NCBI GenBank assembly: GCA_021613535.1
Contig: CP075496.1
Coordinates: 7,316,001 to 7,380,000 of the forward strand
Reading direction: 5' to 3'
Length of the DNA stretch: 64,000 nucleotides
Source of the DNA: Adineta vaga
Taxonomy: Eukaryota; Rotifera
The notes under the pieces are model-generated. The model worked only from the letters and a program-made list of their open reading frames with translations. It was not told the origin of the DNA and did not search any database. The position numbers and the translations under genes were made by a program. Within the stretch, counting starts at the first letter, position 1. Each line of letters starts with the position of its first letter. Shown piece after piece: positions 24,727 through 35,978 of this stretch.

Positions 24727-27700
24727 ATGGCTAGTGTTGCTGCATGGCTTCCTTTTGCTCGAGCTGCAGCTATTGGCTGGGTTCCTTTATCAAAGAATCC
24801 TTTACCTCCACCACCATTTCGTGTATCAACACATGGTGCATCACCATCATCACCTTCAACATCTACGACATCAGCGACAGCAACAACTGTTAGTGAACGT
24901 CGTTGTGATGAAAAAATCATCATTAATGTTAGTGGTCGTCGTTTCGAATGTTGGCGATCAACATTAGAAAAATATCCTGATTCTTTATTAGGTTCAAATG
25001 AAAAAGAATTTTTTTATGATGAAGATACTCGAGAATATTTTTTTGATCGTGATCCTGATGTATTTCGTGTTATATTAAATTTCTATCGTACCGGTAAATT
25101 GCATTATCCTAAACATGAATGCATTGCTGCCTATGACGAAGAACTAGCATTTTTTGGTATATTACCTGATATTATTGGTGATTGTTGTTATGAAGATTAT
25201 CGAGATCGTAAACGTGAAAATACTGAACGACTTATTGATGATCGTTTGCATGAAGATGATGATAAAATTCAACCAAAACCTCAATCTTTGCGTGAAACAA
25301 TGTGGCGAGCATTTGAAAATCCTCAAGTATCAACAATGGCATCTGTATTTTATTATGTAACTGGATTTTTTATTGCTGTTAGTGTTATTGCAAATGTTTT
25401 GGATACAGTTGCTTGTGGACCTGACCCTGACACAGGTTATCCAAGATCATGTGGTGAACGTTTTTCTCGTCAATTTTTTTGTCTTGATACGGCTTGTGTC
25501 ATGATTTTTACTGTTGAATATTTTCTGCGTCTTTATGCAGCACCTGATCGATTAAAATTTGTTCGATCAGTTATGGTAAGAATGAATGAATGAATGAATG
25601 AAAACATCAATATAGTAACGAAATAGATCATATTGTTTTTGTTTTTTCTTTCTAGTCGGTTATTGATGTTGTTGCGATAATGCCATATTATATTGGTTTA
25701 TTCATGCATCAAAAAGGCGAAGTTAGTGGAGCATTTGTGACTCTACGTGTATTTCGTGTTTTTCGAATATTTAAATTTTCCCGTCATAGTCAAGGTTTAC
25801 GAGTATTAGGTTATACGTTGAAAAGTTGTGCCAGTGAACTTGGTTTTCTATTATTTTCATTAACAATGGCTATTATTATTTTTGCAACTGTTATGTATTA
25901 TGCCGAAAAAAGTGTCGTACATACGAAATTTACATCTATACCAGCTGCATTTTGGTATACAATTGTAACAATGACAACACTTGGGTAAGAATTTCATATT
26001 GTAATTCTTTGGATAGAATATTGAAATTAAAGTCATTACTTTGTCAGAAAAGAATTACGCGTTGATATATACATATGAAAGAGATTCTTCCTATTTGCTT
26101 CATCAAAGCCATACTCAAACGTATAGTTGAAGTGTTAATGGTACTTAATACATGTCAATAACGCCTTTAGGGACTATTTCATTCTATTTAAAATCTAATT
26201 ATTATTTTCTAGATATGGTGACATGGTACCAAAAACATGGTAAGTTACATAAAGAAAAAAGATTGTTTGTATTAATAAATCTAATTAATTATGAATCTAG
26301 GGCAGGAAAACTTGTTGGTGGTGTATGCAGCTTAAGTGGTGTACTCGTTATTGCTCTTCCTGTACCCGTTATTGTCTCAAATTTTAGTCGTATATATCAT
26401 CAAAGTCAACGAGCAGATAAAATGAAAGCTCAACGAAAAGCACGTCAGACACGAATACGTCTGGCACGTAATGCTACAAGTAATGCCTTTGTTGCTGCTA
26501 AGAAACGTCGTGAACAACAGGCAGACGATCCAAATTCATCAATGGATAGAAATCTTGTTAATCCATTTGAATTACAACATCATCATCTACTTCGTTGTTT
26601 GGAATTAACAACTGTAAGACAAAAAGAATTTTAAAGAAAGAGAACTCATATTTTAATGTTTATCTTTGTTCATTTGAAGGATCGTGAATTTATTGAAATG
26701 GGTACAGATGCATTAATGAATAGTGGTGGTCGAACAAGTCTTTCTGGCGGTACTGGAAATATGACTGGCCTCGGACGATTTACTTCACCAACAAGTCAGT
26801 TTTTTTTAAATCGTCGAAAATGGTTGTGTTGTGGAGCACGACCACGAAGAAAGAATTCATATAAATATAGTACTGTAAGTGAATACTATCATAAATATTT
26901 GTGAAAACTTGTCTTTATTTTAATCAGTCATCTACTGATTGAAAAAGACAGAGAATATGTGTCTAGTTTTATTCCTATTCTTATTTGTCTTATTTGACTT
27001 TTAAAAGCTGTCAATTAGAAATGCTAATATCAATATGAAGTAAATTAGCGTCATCTATTTCTATGAAATACCAATTACTAAATCCTTAGAGAACAAAATA
27101 GGAAAAGAAAGCGAATAATGTTACGACTTTTGTTTTCGAAAACCTCCTTCTATTTCTTATGAATTGCTTTTATTTCAGAATCGTACCAACAATAATAATA
27201 ATGTTAATGTCAATGATGATGAACTTGATGCTGAATTAGGTGATTTTCAATTGCCATTAGCATTGACTCCACGTGCTTCAGCAGCTTTACTACCACAAAT
27301 ACCTCTAGTGAATGTGATAAAACCACAAGAACACAGATCTTCTACATCCATCATAGGCTCGTCTTCATTACAACATGATGTTGTACTTCATTCCAATGTT
27401 GATGAACCCTTATTATCAGCAACAAATCGTTTTAATTTAAATCATCCATCAAGTAATGAATATCGAAATGTATTAAGTCGAAAAGCAAATAGTCTGTCGA
27501 CTGTTTATGAACATGGTTCAGTACATGAAACATCATTAAATGAATTACCATCCAATTCTAAACGTGCTCGTTTAAGATCACCATCAAGTATAACTGATTA
27601 TGCATATCAAAGAGCACACGATGTTCCTTCATGTGCAGAAAAAAACCCTGATGAATTAGAAACAGTAAGACGAAAAGATGCAAAATTAATTGTGTCTTAA
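24727..27700 (+). CDS. Shal: Voltage-gated potassium channel, Shal/Kv4 (KCND) subfamily
   Basis: This is an A-type K+ channel alpha subunit of excitable-cell membranes. Exons are 24727-25575, 25656-25984, 26213-26239, 26301-26613, 26680-26874 and 27179-27700. They total 2235 nt, an intact frame of 744 residues. The N-terminus [15 protein letters not shown] is the Kv4 auxiliary-subunit-binding segment. A Ser/Thr/Pro-rich insert follows, then the T1 domain with the Kv4 zinc residues ([22 protein letters not shown]). S1 to S6 are complete; S4 reads [17 protein letters not shown] and the pore TMTTLG-YGDMVP. The filter is split: Gly is shared across a 228-bp intron and YGD lies in a 27-nt microexon. 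After S6 ([17 protein letters not shown]) come the Kv4 block [13 protein letters not shown] and an Asn/Ser-rich C-terminus. Confidence 0.95.
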
Positions 27701-28187
27701 TGATTTCTCTAACCATTTCTTTTCATGTAGGCACAACAGTGAATGTCAATTTGCCAATAGCCCTGTGTTTATACTCTTCGTCCTTATATACATACCGTGC
27801 ATAGTCACAATCTATTCTCTATACTTACTCTAACTACATGTCTCCTATACGAAGCCTTGTGTCGTTTTGTTACATTGTTGTTTCATCTTTTTTTTCAGTT
27901 GTATAGAATAATAATAATACTAACACTATCGGATGACAATCACTATCTAGCAGAGAAAAGTATATTTTAGGAAAAATAAAAAAAAAATTATACAAAAGAG
28001 AATAAGTTTGTTTTCTTGTGTTTATGTTTTATTTAACGAATTTCTTTTTTTTTATATGTATATTTACGTATGTAACGATTTGAACAGAAAAGATAAATAT
28101 GATATATGTTTTGTTTTGTTTTTTTAAATACTAATGATACATGAGAATAAAGCAAGATAATTAATTGTCTTTGTAAATAGAATATAT
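27701..28187. other. Convergent 3' regions of Shal and ligase E
   Basis: The two genes converge here. The stretch is A+T rich with T and A runs and AATAAA-like signals (AAATAAA near 27975, AATAAA near 28147 region), as expected for 3'UTRs. No coding exon is seen. Confidence 0.5.
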
Positions 28188-29745
28188 CTAAGATTGCTTT
28201 GTACGTTTTCTAACAGGTTTTTTTTCAACAACATTTCGTTTTCGTTTATTACTTGTTATAGGTGTTGCAGCTGGTTCATCATCATCATCATCATCATCTA
28301 CCTTATCATCGTCACCGAAATGACGACCTTTATTTTTATCTTTGACAAGTAGATTACTTGTGATAGTTGGTGAAGTTGGTTCATCTTGAGATTCTGATTT
28401 CTTAGAACTTTGTCGTGTAATTTTTAATGTAGAGGTAGGAGATGATTTTGTTTTCGATTTCGATTTCGTTAATTTAGATGATGTTGGATGTTGATATTGT
28501 TTGAGGTGATCGGCATTAGTTCGATAACATTTCGCTCCATATTGACATACTTCTTGGTTATCTGTCTTCGTTTTTGAAGTTGATGTCGAAGGTGATGACG
28601 AAGATATTTGTTCACCTTCTTCATCGGATGCAACAACTTTCTTACCAGTTTTAACATCACGTGATGGAATAATAGAGAATAATATTGAATGTTGCTTAGA
28701 TAATTTTGCGGATGGTACAACTTTTTGTGTTGTACTTATTGGTGTTTTTGTTTTAGCTGCTTCAAGAACATCATTCCAAGTTAAATCACTACGAATGCGA
28801 AGAAATACAGGAAAACGTGGAATACCAGCATTAGATAATTCTTGAAATTTAAATGTTATCACTGAACCTTTTTTAGGTGGATTTCGACGTTGAGACATAT
28901 CAAAGCCACTTCCAACATCGAAACGTTTTCCATTAGGTAATTGACATTGAAGAGCACCTAAAACTCCTGTACAATTTCCTTTTCCAGGTTTATGACCAAC
29001 AACTAGAGCTTCTTGAAAAACAAAAACAAAAACAAAAACAAAAACAGGATTTTCTTTCATTAAAAATTTCATTTTACCTTCGTCATAAAACGTTTTTACT
29101 TTCAGTAATGTTGATGAACGCTTATTTTCATATAGACTACCAGGTTTCCTGAGCATAATTCCTTCTCCACCGGCATCATTTACAGTAGCTAAACATTGTT
29201 TAAGATCTGCAAGATTTTGACATTTTTTTATACCGACAACTGATGCATAACATTTATCGTCATCTTGTGGTACATTCGTCTGTAACCATTTGACACGATC
29301 TTCATATTTTCCTCCATGAGTTGGTGCATCGAAAATCAAATAAGTCAAGAGCTTATAATCATCGGGAACAACTTTATTTCCCTGTTTCTTTATAATACTT
29401 ATACATTTTTGAAAGAGTCCACGACCACACCTAAGAAGAACAGAGTAAGTCAAAAAGAATATTTCAAAATCATTCGATTTTCATCAACCAACCATATTTC
29501 TCCATCCAAGGGTACTTTGGGAAGTGCGGCCTTGAAAAAATCAGGCACGTGAAAAAGATTTCCTTGTCGAGAATAAAAGTTACTCCCACTCCAATACGCT
29601 CTAGAAGAAGATAATCAAAAGAAATTAGACATTTCAGTTCAACATACCGAACACCATCAAGTTTTTCACTCATCCACCAACCAGTAGGATCGATATCTTC
29701 GCTCCATGTTTCTGCAAGAAGAACCTGTGTTGCTGCTGTACTCAT
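28188..29745 (-). CDS. ATP-dependent DNA ligase E type, with C-terminal PAR-binding zinc finger
   Basis: This enzyme seals DNA nicks through an adenylated-lysine intermediate. Exons are 29648-29745, 29493-29600, 29078-29430 and 28188-29011, giving 1383 nt and 460 residues in an unbroken frame. The N-terminus has the Lig E block TGWWMSEKLDGVRAYW, whose KLDG lysine is the nucleophile, then FYSRQGN, LPKVPLDGEIW, LIFDAP (motif III), GEGIMLR (motif IV), and LLKVKTFYDEEALVVGH with the OB fold (motif V). The tail adds CQYGAKCYRTNADH..HP, a perfect PBZ poly(ADP-ribose)-binding finger (about 28485-28553), an Asp run and a basic NLS (NKRKRN, KKPVRKRTK). Bacterial Lig E is normally periplasmic with a signal peptide; none is present here. 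The 66-nt intron 3 (29012-29077) has no stop and could be mistaken for coding. Confidence 0.92.
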
Positions 29746-30127
29746 TTATTTTTAAAATTATAAGAAGTTGTTAGAAAAATAGCGTACGGATTTCTAAGGT
29801 TTCCTTTTTTTTACGTTAGAAATAAAAAGACAACGATGTGAGTATTATTTGTCGATGTTTTCTTTTTTGCTCTATGTGGTTGTGCAAGAACCCTCAAGGC
29901 CAACAGAGAACAGAACACAAGAGAATAGATGTCAACCATTTTTTTTACAGGAAAAGAGGAAAAAAAGTCACGGAAAGAGTAGTTTTTAATCTGAATGTGA
30001 TTATTTTCTACCATTGTAGATTATCGTTGTCAATCAAATATATTTATACGAAATTCATTGGTATATGTAGTCTAGTCATCGTTAATATTTCAATCATTAC
30101 AATTTTACCAATCTTTACCTAAGGTCA
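29746..30127. promoter_or_regulatory. Divergent region between ligase E and the phospholipid phosphatase
   Basis: These 382 bp separate two divergent start codons and should contain the ligase promoter and the most distal promoter of the phosphatase gene. A possible acceptor (ACCTAAG) lies 4 nt before the ATG at 30128. I recognise no specific regulatory motif. Confidence 0.45.
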
Positions 30128-33100
30128 ATGTCTCACGTTGATACAACTAATCAAACTGACTCGCCATCATTATCCATCGGCGAATTTCGCACTGGTACAG
30201 GACGAGCTCGACAAACGCCAGGTAAAATACACATCTAAAGAAAAAAAAAGAATGCGATTTGTTAAATACCCATCATGGGTTGAGTGACCGTATCACTTTA
30301 TACGAGATTGTTATTGTGTATATACATACCCATCTATGCAGACATACATATATACATATATACATACATATTCAGTAAGCAAGTTAGAAATCGATATCAA
30401 TCGGTTCGATACATTGCGTGCAGACATATTTCATATGTAAGGAGAGAAAAAAAGACACAAAGAAAAGAGAAGAGAGACAAAAAATGTGAGAATGATCGTT
30501 AAGCTATTATTATTATTCATATTGAAGTTTGTATATGATGCCGAATCGATCAAATTTAAACCAGCAACTACAATCAACAGGTATGAGAATGATATATCAT
30601 ACGTATAGTAGTTTACATGATAAGCGACATGAATTTGATGATGATGTATCAATGTTATTATTATATATATTAAAAATTTCATGACAATCGTTTTATTTTC
30701 AATTTATTGATAAGAATAAAAATAGATTGAGTTAAGTGAATCTATTAGTTCTGAAAGAAAGAAAGAACGAATTTATTTAGAAAGAATAGATGCGTAAATA
30801 ACTTCTGAGATTTTTTTGAGTTTGCTCCTGATATATCTTTTGTATTTTTGATGCATTAAGATCTTTAATTAAGTGAAATTATCTTTTTCTACAAATAGAT
30901 TCTTTTACTTTTCATTTTAACTTCTTTATATATATTCAACTAATATATATGAAGAAGTCAATGAACTTTATATACAAATTAGTTGTTTTTATTGTTCATG
31001 CATGTAGAAGTAATATACAATTATAACAATTGTATCCGTCTCAAGTGTAGAGTACTATTCAAAATCGTTCATACAATTCTTCGCACTTATGTCTTATAAC
31101 AAACAAAATCTACGATTTCTATATGTTAACTTGTTCATAATGAAGAAAATAATTCTATGATTACAAAGTAATTTTCATATCCAAGGTAGTTTTATGATTG
31201 AAATACAAAATCATGACACCCGTTTAATATACATTTATCATCATTTGAAAATCGATGCGTAAAGATGACTTTCAATTAACGGATATTTCAAATAATTGAT
31301 AGTTTCATTACCTTTTACGTTCAATGTTATAATATTTTCATTAAATGAAGAAAGGTGATGGATTTATAATCCTTTTCTTCATGTAAAAATCCTAAAACTC
31401 GATATGGATATAGAACAATCAATATAATATATGCATAAATCTTTCTCATACTTTTCGATTAGATGAAAACTGATAATGTAGAAATGAGAATAAGAGATCA
31501 GTCATTTTATCGTATATAACGATAAAAAAAACTCTATCACCTCCATTTTTTCAAAAGGCCAAGGTTATATTTTACAACTCTTCCATCTGACTCATTACAT
31601 AGAGCGACAACAAGAAAAAAAAGTACTTTGTAGGCGAGAGAAGAGGAATCGTTAGAAAAATGTTAAATATGGTTCGTACATGTTATTCGTGAAGATTACA
31701 TCGAAATGTGATTGTTTGGCACTATTGAAAGCAACAACTGCATGAGGGTGTAATGACGTTACTAAAGTGTTATTAGTTTGACGACATAAAAACACAGAAT
31801 CGAATAGAATCGAAAACATTTCGTTAGTTTGCGTTCTCATATATATATATTTTTATTAATTGTCAAGAAGAATGAAACCAGTTGTATATACAATTTCTCA
31901 ATATTATGAAACTCCACGAGGTGAGTAGATGCAAATTAAATTAGATTTTGTTCTATCGTTCGACTTAAGTACATCAGCGATAAAGATCATTACGATACTG
32001 ACCTTGTCTTGTTTCGTATTTATCCTATTTCTCTTTTTCTCAATAATTCACTTAAGAAAAGAAAAGAAAAGAATGCATTTTCTCGATTGTTACTCAGTGT
32101 TCAGACTAAAGATCAAACATGTTCATCTCTTCAGCGTCAAGACAAAAATATATTGCTGATGAGCATCCATTACGTGTACGAGGTACACCAGAATACAATC
32201 CATTATATGATGCATTCCAATCGGACCTATCGGTTCCACCGAGAACAACTCATCATGATTTTCGACCCATAACACCGCCGCCACCACCACGATTCGCGCA
32301 GCATTTTCACGACACCGAAAGTGCATATGATAAGCCACGTTCATTTGGTTTTGATAATGAACCAAAACAACGTACAAATGGACAACGACAACATTCCACA
32401 CATGGTCAAAAGAAAGTTGGTGAGAACTGAACGTAGATATACGATACTAATCCATAATTATTTTTTTAATCATTGATTTCCGCATGCATTCTCTTCTTAA
32501 CATGATTTCATACGCTTCTTACTCGTAGAGAAAATCGTGTTTTTTCGAATAAAAATCGATTATTAAACATATGCCAGCATGTCTATTATAATAGGTCATG
32601 TGCATCACCATAGATTTAATAGCTATTTTTTTTATCGTATTCTTCTTTAAATATACAAAAAAATAATACATTTCTAACCAGTAAAATACTAATATTAGTT
32701 GTCTAAAGTGTTCGTTTATTTAACAATCATTTTCTACTTGATACTTCTTGACATATTAACACACACACACACAATGAATTACATCATCGCCATATTTCTT
32801 TTCTACGCATCTATTCCTATGAAAAGAAATTTTGTTCAATAAATATATCTAACAAGACAATTCAATGGTCCTTATAGTTGTTAACAGGGTCGATGGCATT
32901 AGATGATAACTATAAATTTGACTGTTCTCTTGCGTCTTTTTCTTCTTTCAATAGTTCTTTCATTTATCTATATATGTCCTAACCGGCGGTATACACACAT
33001 GCTTGCTCGCTCGCTCGCTCGCTCGCTTGCTTCGTTGCTTGCACACATCAGAACAGACGAACAGTGTAGTCCATCATAATTTTTCCACCAATGTGTTGAA

Positions 33101-35154
33101 GAAGCGAATGAAAAGAGAAAAAGCGTCTTCTTGACGGTCGAATATGTTATATTTTTCTGAAGGGAAAGAGGAAAAAAATGGCTTTTCATTTAGTTTTTTC
33201 TATCCACCGAAGGATAACATGATTAAAAAGTGCTTTTGTTTCCCATATGGATCTCTTATTTTTCTCAGTAGATTTGCTTGTTTGTTTGTTTTTCTTCTTT
33301 CTATTATTATTATTATTATTGAATCGATTTTTGAACATTTCCTTTGTTTAGAATCAGCAGCGGATAGTGAAGTTGATCTTCTCATGGATAAATTAGGAGG
33401 TGATACAGCCCCTGCTGATGATGTCGAAGCTTGTAGACAACGAAAAGGGCATCGACGACGTCGAATTTTATATAATCTCTTCGATTTTCTCGCCATTGTA
33501 TTAAGTAACTAATCATAATTTTCATAAAAGAAATATTGTCATTTAATATTTTGTAGCATGCACGATTTTTGGTCTTATCTACATATTTATTAAGCCAGTA
33601 CAAAGAGGCTTCTTTTGTGATGATACATCTATTCAATACCCATTTCGACCTGACACTATTCCAATGTGGGTTTTAGCTATTTATGGAGGCGTTGGTCCTA
33701 TCATAATTGTAAGTCATGAAATGTAAACAAACTAAATTGAATTACATTGAGCATAGCATATTGATTTTAAAGTGATATAACACTAGTTTGCTTTCTATTA
33801 AGTAATGACGTAGATAAAAGTAGGAAAAAAAGAGGATATTTCAACTGTTCTACTTTCAATTATTGCTAACTAGAGCATAATCTACTCAGTAACCTCAAAT
33901 GGAATTATTTTTAATAAAGATAAGATTAAAGAATAATTGCTAAGAATAGAATGAAAATGGAATCATATTGCAGGTTTCGTCGACATGAAGTTCAACCCTA
34001 TACTTATGTATTTGTTTACATAGAGTGACAAAATAAGTTTTATGTTCCTAATGAGACAAGAATAACAATTGGTTTTATTATAAAATAATCTTTAATTTTA
34101 GTTTTGCTGTGTCGAATTATGGGTTGTTCGTCCATTTAGTTGTCGTCGTGGATCTAATGGTCATAGTTTAAAACAACGACAAAGTGATTTCCTGAAATCA
34201 TTCTTCCATACTGTATTTCTTTTTATTCTTGGTATTTCTGTTTGTTTTCTTATCACTGAAGTCGGCAAACGTAAGAAAACTTTGAAGAATATCTTTCAAT
34301 TAAATAACAATCTTTTTCTACAGGTACAATCGGTCGACTAAGACCCTATTATGTTACTGTATGTAATCCAGTTTGGGCAAATATTAACTGTACAAAAACT
34401 GTTACAACAGCGAGTGGTACTTTTGTAATTCCACAGTATGTTATCAATCATAATTGTAATTCATCAGCATCGGAAATCGATCTTCAAGAAGCAAAATTAT
34501 CCTTTCCATCGGGTCATTCAAGTTATTCAACATACGCATTTATTTTTTTATTTGTAAATATTATTGATAAGAACTTCTAGATTGATCGAATTCTTTTTGA
34601 TTTACAGGTTTATTTTGAAGCACGAATTGTTTGTCCAAATGTTCAATTTCTTAAACCATTTCTTCAATGTTTATGTGTGGCCGTTGCCTTTTTTACATGT
34701 TTATCACGTGTTACAGATTATAAACATCATGCTACTGACGTTATTGGTGGAGCATTAATTGGTTTTTGTATTGCTGTATTTAGTGTAAGAGAATTCGAAT
34801 AAATTAATGGTCTATTAACATATATATTATTTTTAGGCTGTACGTGTTGGAACTTATCTCTGGAAGTTAAGTGTTTATTGTGAAACAGAAAACGAAACAG
34901 AAAAAGATCGACTACCAAAAGAAGAACGTATTACAATACCTGGTGTCGAAACTAAACAATCAGGTGATTTACGTTCACGTGATGCATCTCACGAATCAGC
35001 TGCATCACATTCACGAAATATTAATCGTTCAAATTATGATAATGTTGCATCAATTCAACCTCCTCAACAACATCGAACGGTATCAAATTTAGTTAAAACA
35101 GTTGGTGGACAACGTACATCACCTACACGAGGATACGAAGAAGCTAACGTTTAA
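30128..35154 (+). CDS. Phospholipid phosphatase (LPP/Wunen, PAP2 family)
   Basis: This is an integral-membrane ecto-phosphatase for lipid phosphates such as LPA and S1P. Exon 1 (30128-30221, MSHVDTTNQTDSPSLS) joins exon 2 (32137-32419) in phase 1, giving ASRQKYIADEHPLRVRG and a Pro-rich cytosolic segment. Exon 3 begins at 33352 (ESAADSEVDLLMDKLGG). Later exons encode six membrane helices and all three PAP2 motifs: KRTIGRLRP (K-x6-RP), FPSGHSSYST and SRVTDYKHHATD. An extracellular loop has several Cys and NxS/T sites (CNPVWANINCTKT). The C-terminal tail is charged and Ser-rich, ending GYEEANV. The N-terminal cytosolic part of more than 100 residues is longer than in most LPPs. Two other possible first exons lie in intron 1. 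The family call is secure, but assignment to a particular human paralogue is not possible. Confidence 0.92.
30535..30580 (+). other. Candidate alternative first coding exon of the phospholipid phosphatase
   Basis: ATG ATG CCG starts a short frame (MMPNRSNLNQQLQST) that ends in a donor (ACAG|GTATGA) in phase 1, the phase required by the acceptor at 32136/32137. It would replace the N-terminus coded at 30128-30221. It is supported only by phase and splice signal. Confidence 0.4.
30581..32136 (+). other. Long first intron of the phosphatase gene
   Basis: Intron 1 (30222-32136) is about 1.9 kb, against a usual 50-70 bp in this window. Apart from the two candidate first exons it is A+T-rich DNA with TA/CATA runs near 30330-30370. 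Its length fits a region carrying alternative promoters. Confidence 0.45.
31872..31920 (+). other. Second candidate alternative first coding exon of the phospholipid phosphatase
   Basis: The frame MKPVVYTISQYYETPR ends in a strong donor (CGAG|GTGAGT), again in phase 1, and is closest to the shared exon at 32137. This would give a third N-terminus. RNA evidence is needed to tell a real exon from chance. Confidence 0.45.
33000..33032. repeat. (GCTC)n tetranucleotide repeat in a phosphatase-gene intron
   Basis: A run of GCTC/GCTT units sits in the intron 32420-33351. It is much more GC-rich than its surroundings. Nothing suggests that it is coding. Confidence 0.7.
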
Positions 35155-35978
35155 ACATAACGAAAAGCTTCGAATTGAAAATTTATCTACTTTTTTTCTT
35201 GTTATTTTCATGTATCTTACGTTTAACCTTGTGTCTAGTAACCTACCTACTTACTCATTTAATCTTCTTTGATCTGTTTGTTTTCTATGTTGTATTACAA
35301 CAAAATTATCGTTTACTAAAACAAAAAATATATACGAGCTCAATCATTGTGTCAATATTTTATATAAAATCAATTATTCTCACAAAAGAGGAATACTATT
35401 TAAATGAAACATTCTCTACATAGATTTATATATTTACGAATGTATCGACATGTATTCAATGAAATGTAAACGATGAAAGACATAGAGCATTGTATTATGT
35501 TAAGTTATTCTTCATTCAAATTTGATCATAAAATGCACGGCATACAAAAGAAATATAATTAGTAACATTAAAACTTCTATGAATTGTCTAGCATCTTCAT
35601 TTTAAATGATACTATTTCATCCCTATTCGATACAACATATAATTTCAATTGAAACTAAATATGTCCGACTTATTTCATCGAAAGATTATATTATTTCTCT
35701 CGAATTTCATCCGACAATTATATAATGTCGTTCTTAGGACTATAAATGCATTCGAAATAAGTTTATTTATACTAAATAATACGTCAAAAGAATTACATTG
35801 ATATTAACCATGTTATACATAAGCAGAAAAAAAATGAATAAATGAATTACGATTGAAAGACCAGTGGGCTCATGTCACTTGCGACAACAGAAAAAAAAGA
35901 AACTTCACCACAAGACAAAAGCAATATGAAAAGGAAACATCACGCAAAGAAATAAAAGTTTATATTTCTCATAAAAAT
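35155..35978. other. Convergent 3' regions, non-coding
   Basis: This A+T-rich stretch lies between the phosphatase stop and the stop of the GH27 gene on the other strand. I see only 3'UTR-like sequence. Confidence 0.5.

Noticed and set aside
26152-26634. Long open frame running through the Shal filter microexon and its introns
   Set aside because: It arises because the 61-bp intron is open in one frame; channel homology and GT..AG signals require splicing at 26239/26301.
32968-33189. Minus-strand frame with SEAS/RASERASE repeats
   Set aside because: It is produced by the GCTC tetranucleotide repeat in an intron.
33144-33512. Plus-strand frame that runs in phase into exon 3 of the phosphatase and adds a hydrophobic N-terminus
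   Set aside because: The upstream part is Phe/Ile-rich intron-like DNA, and the acceptor at 33350-33351 joins in frame with exon 2, so it is most likely intron.
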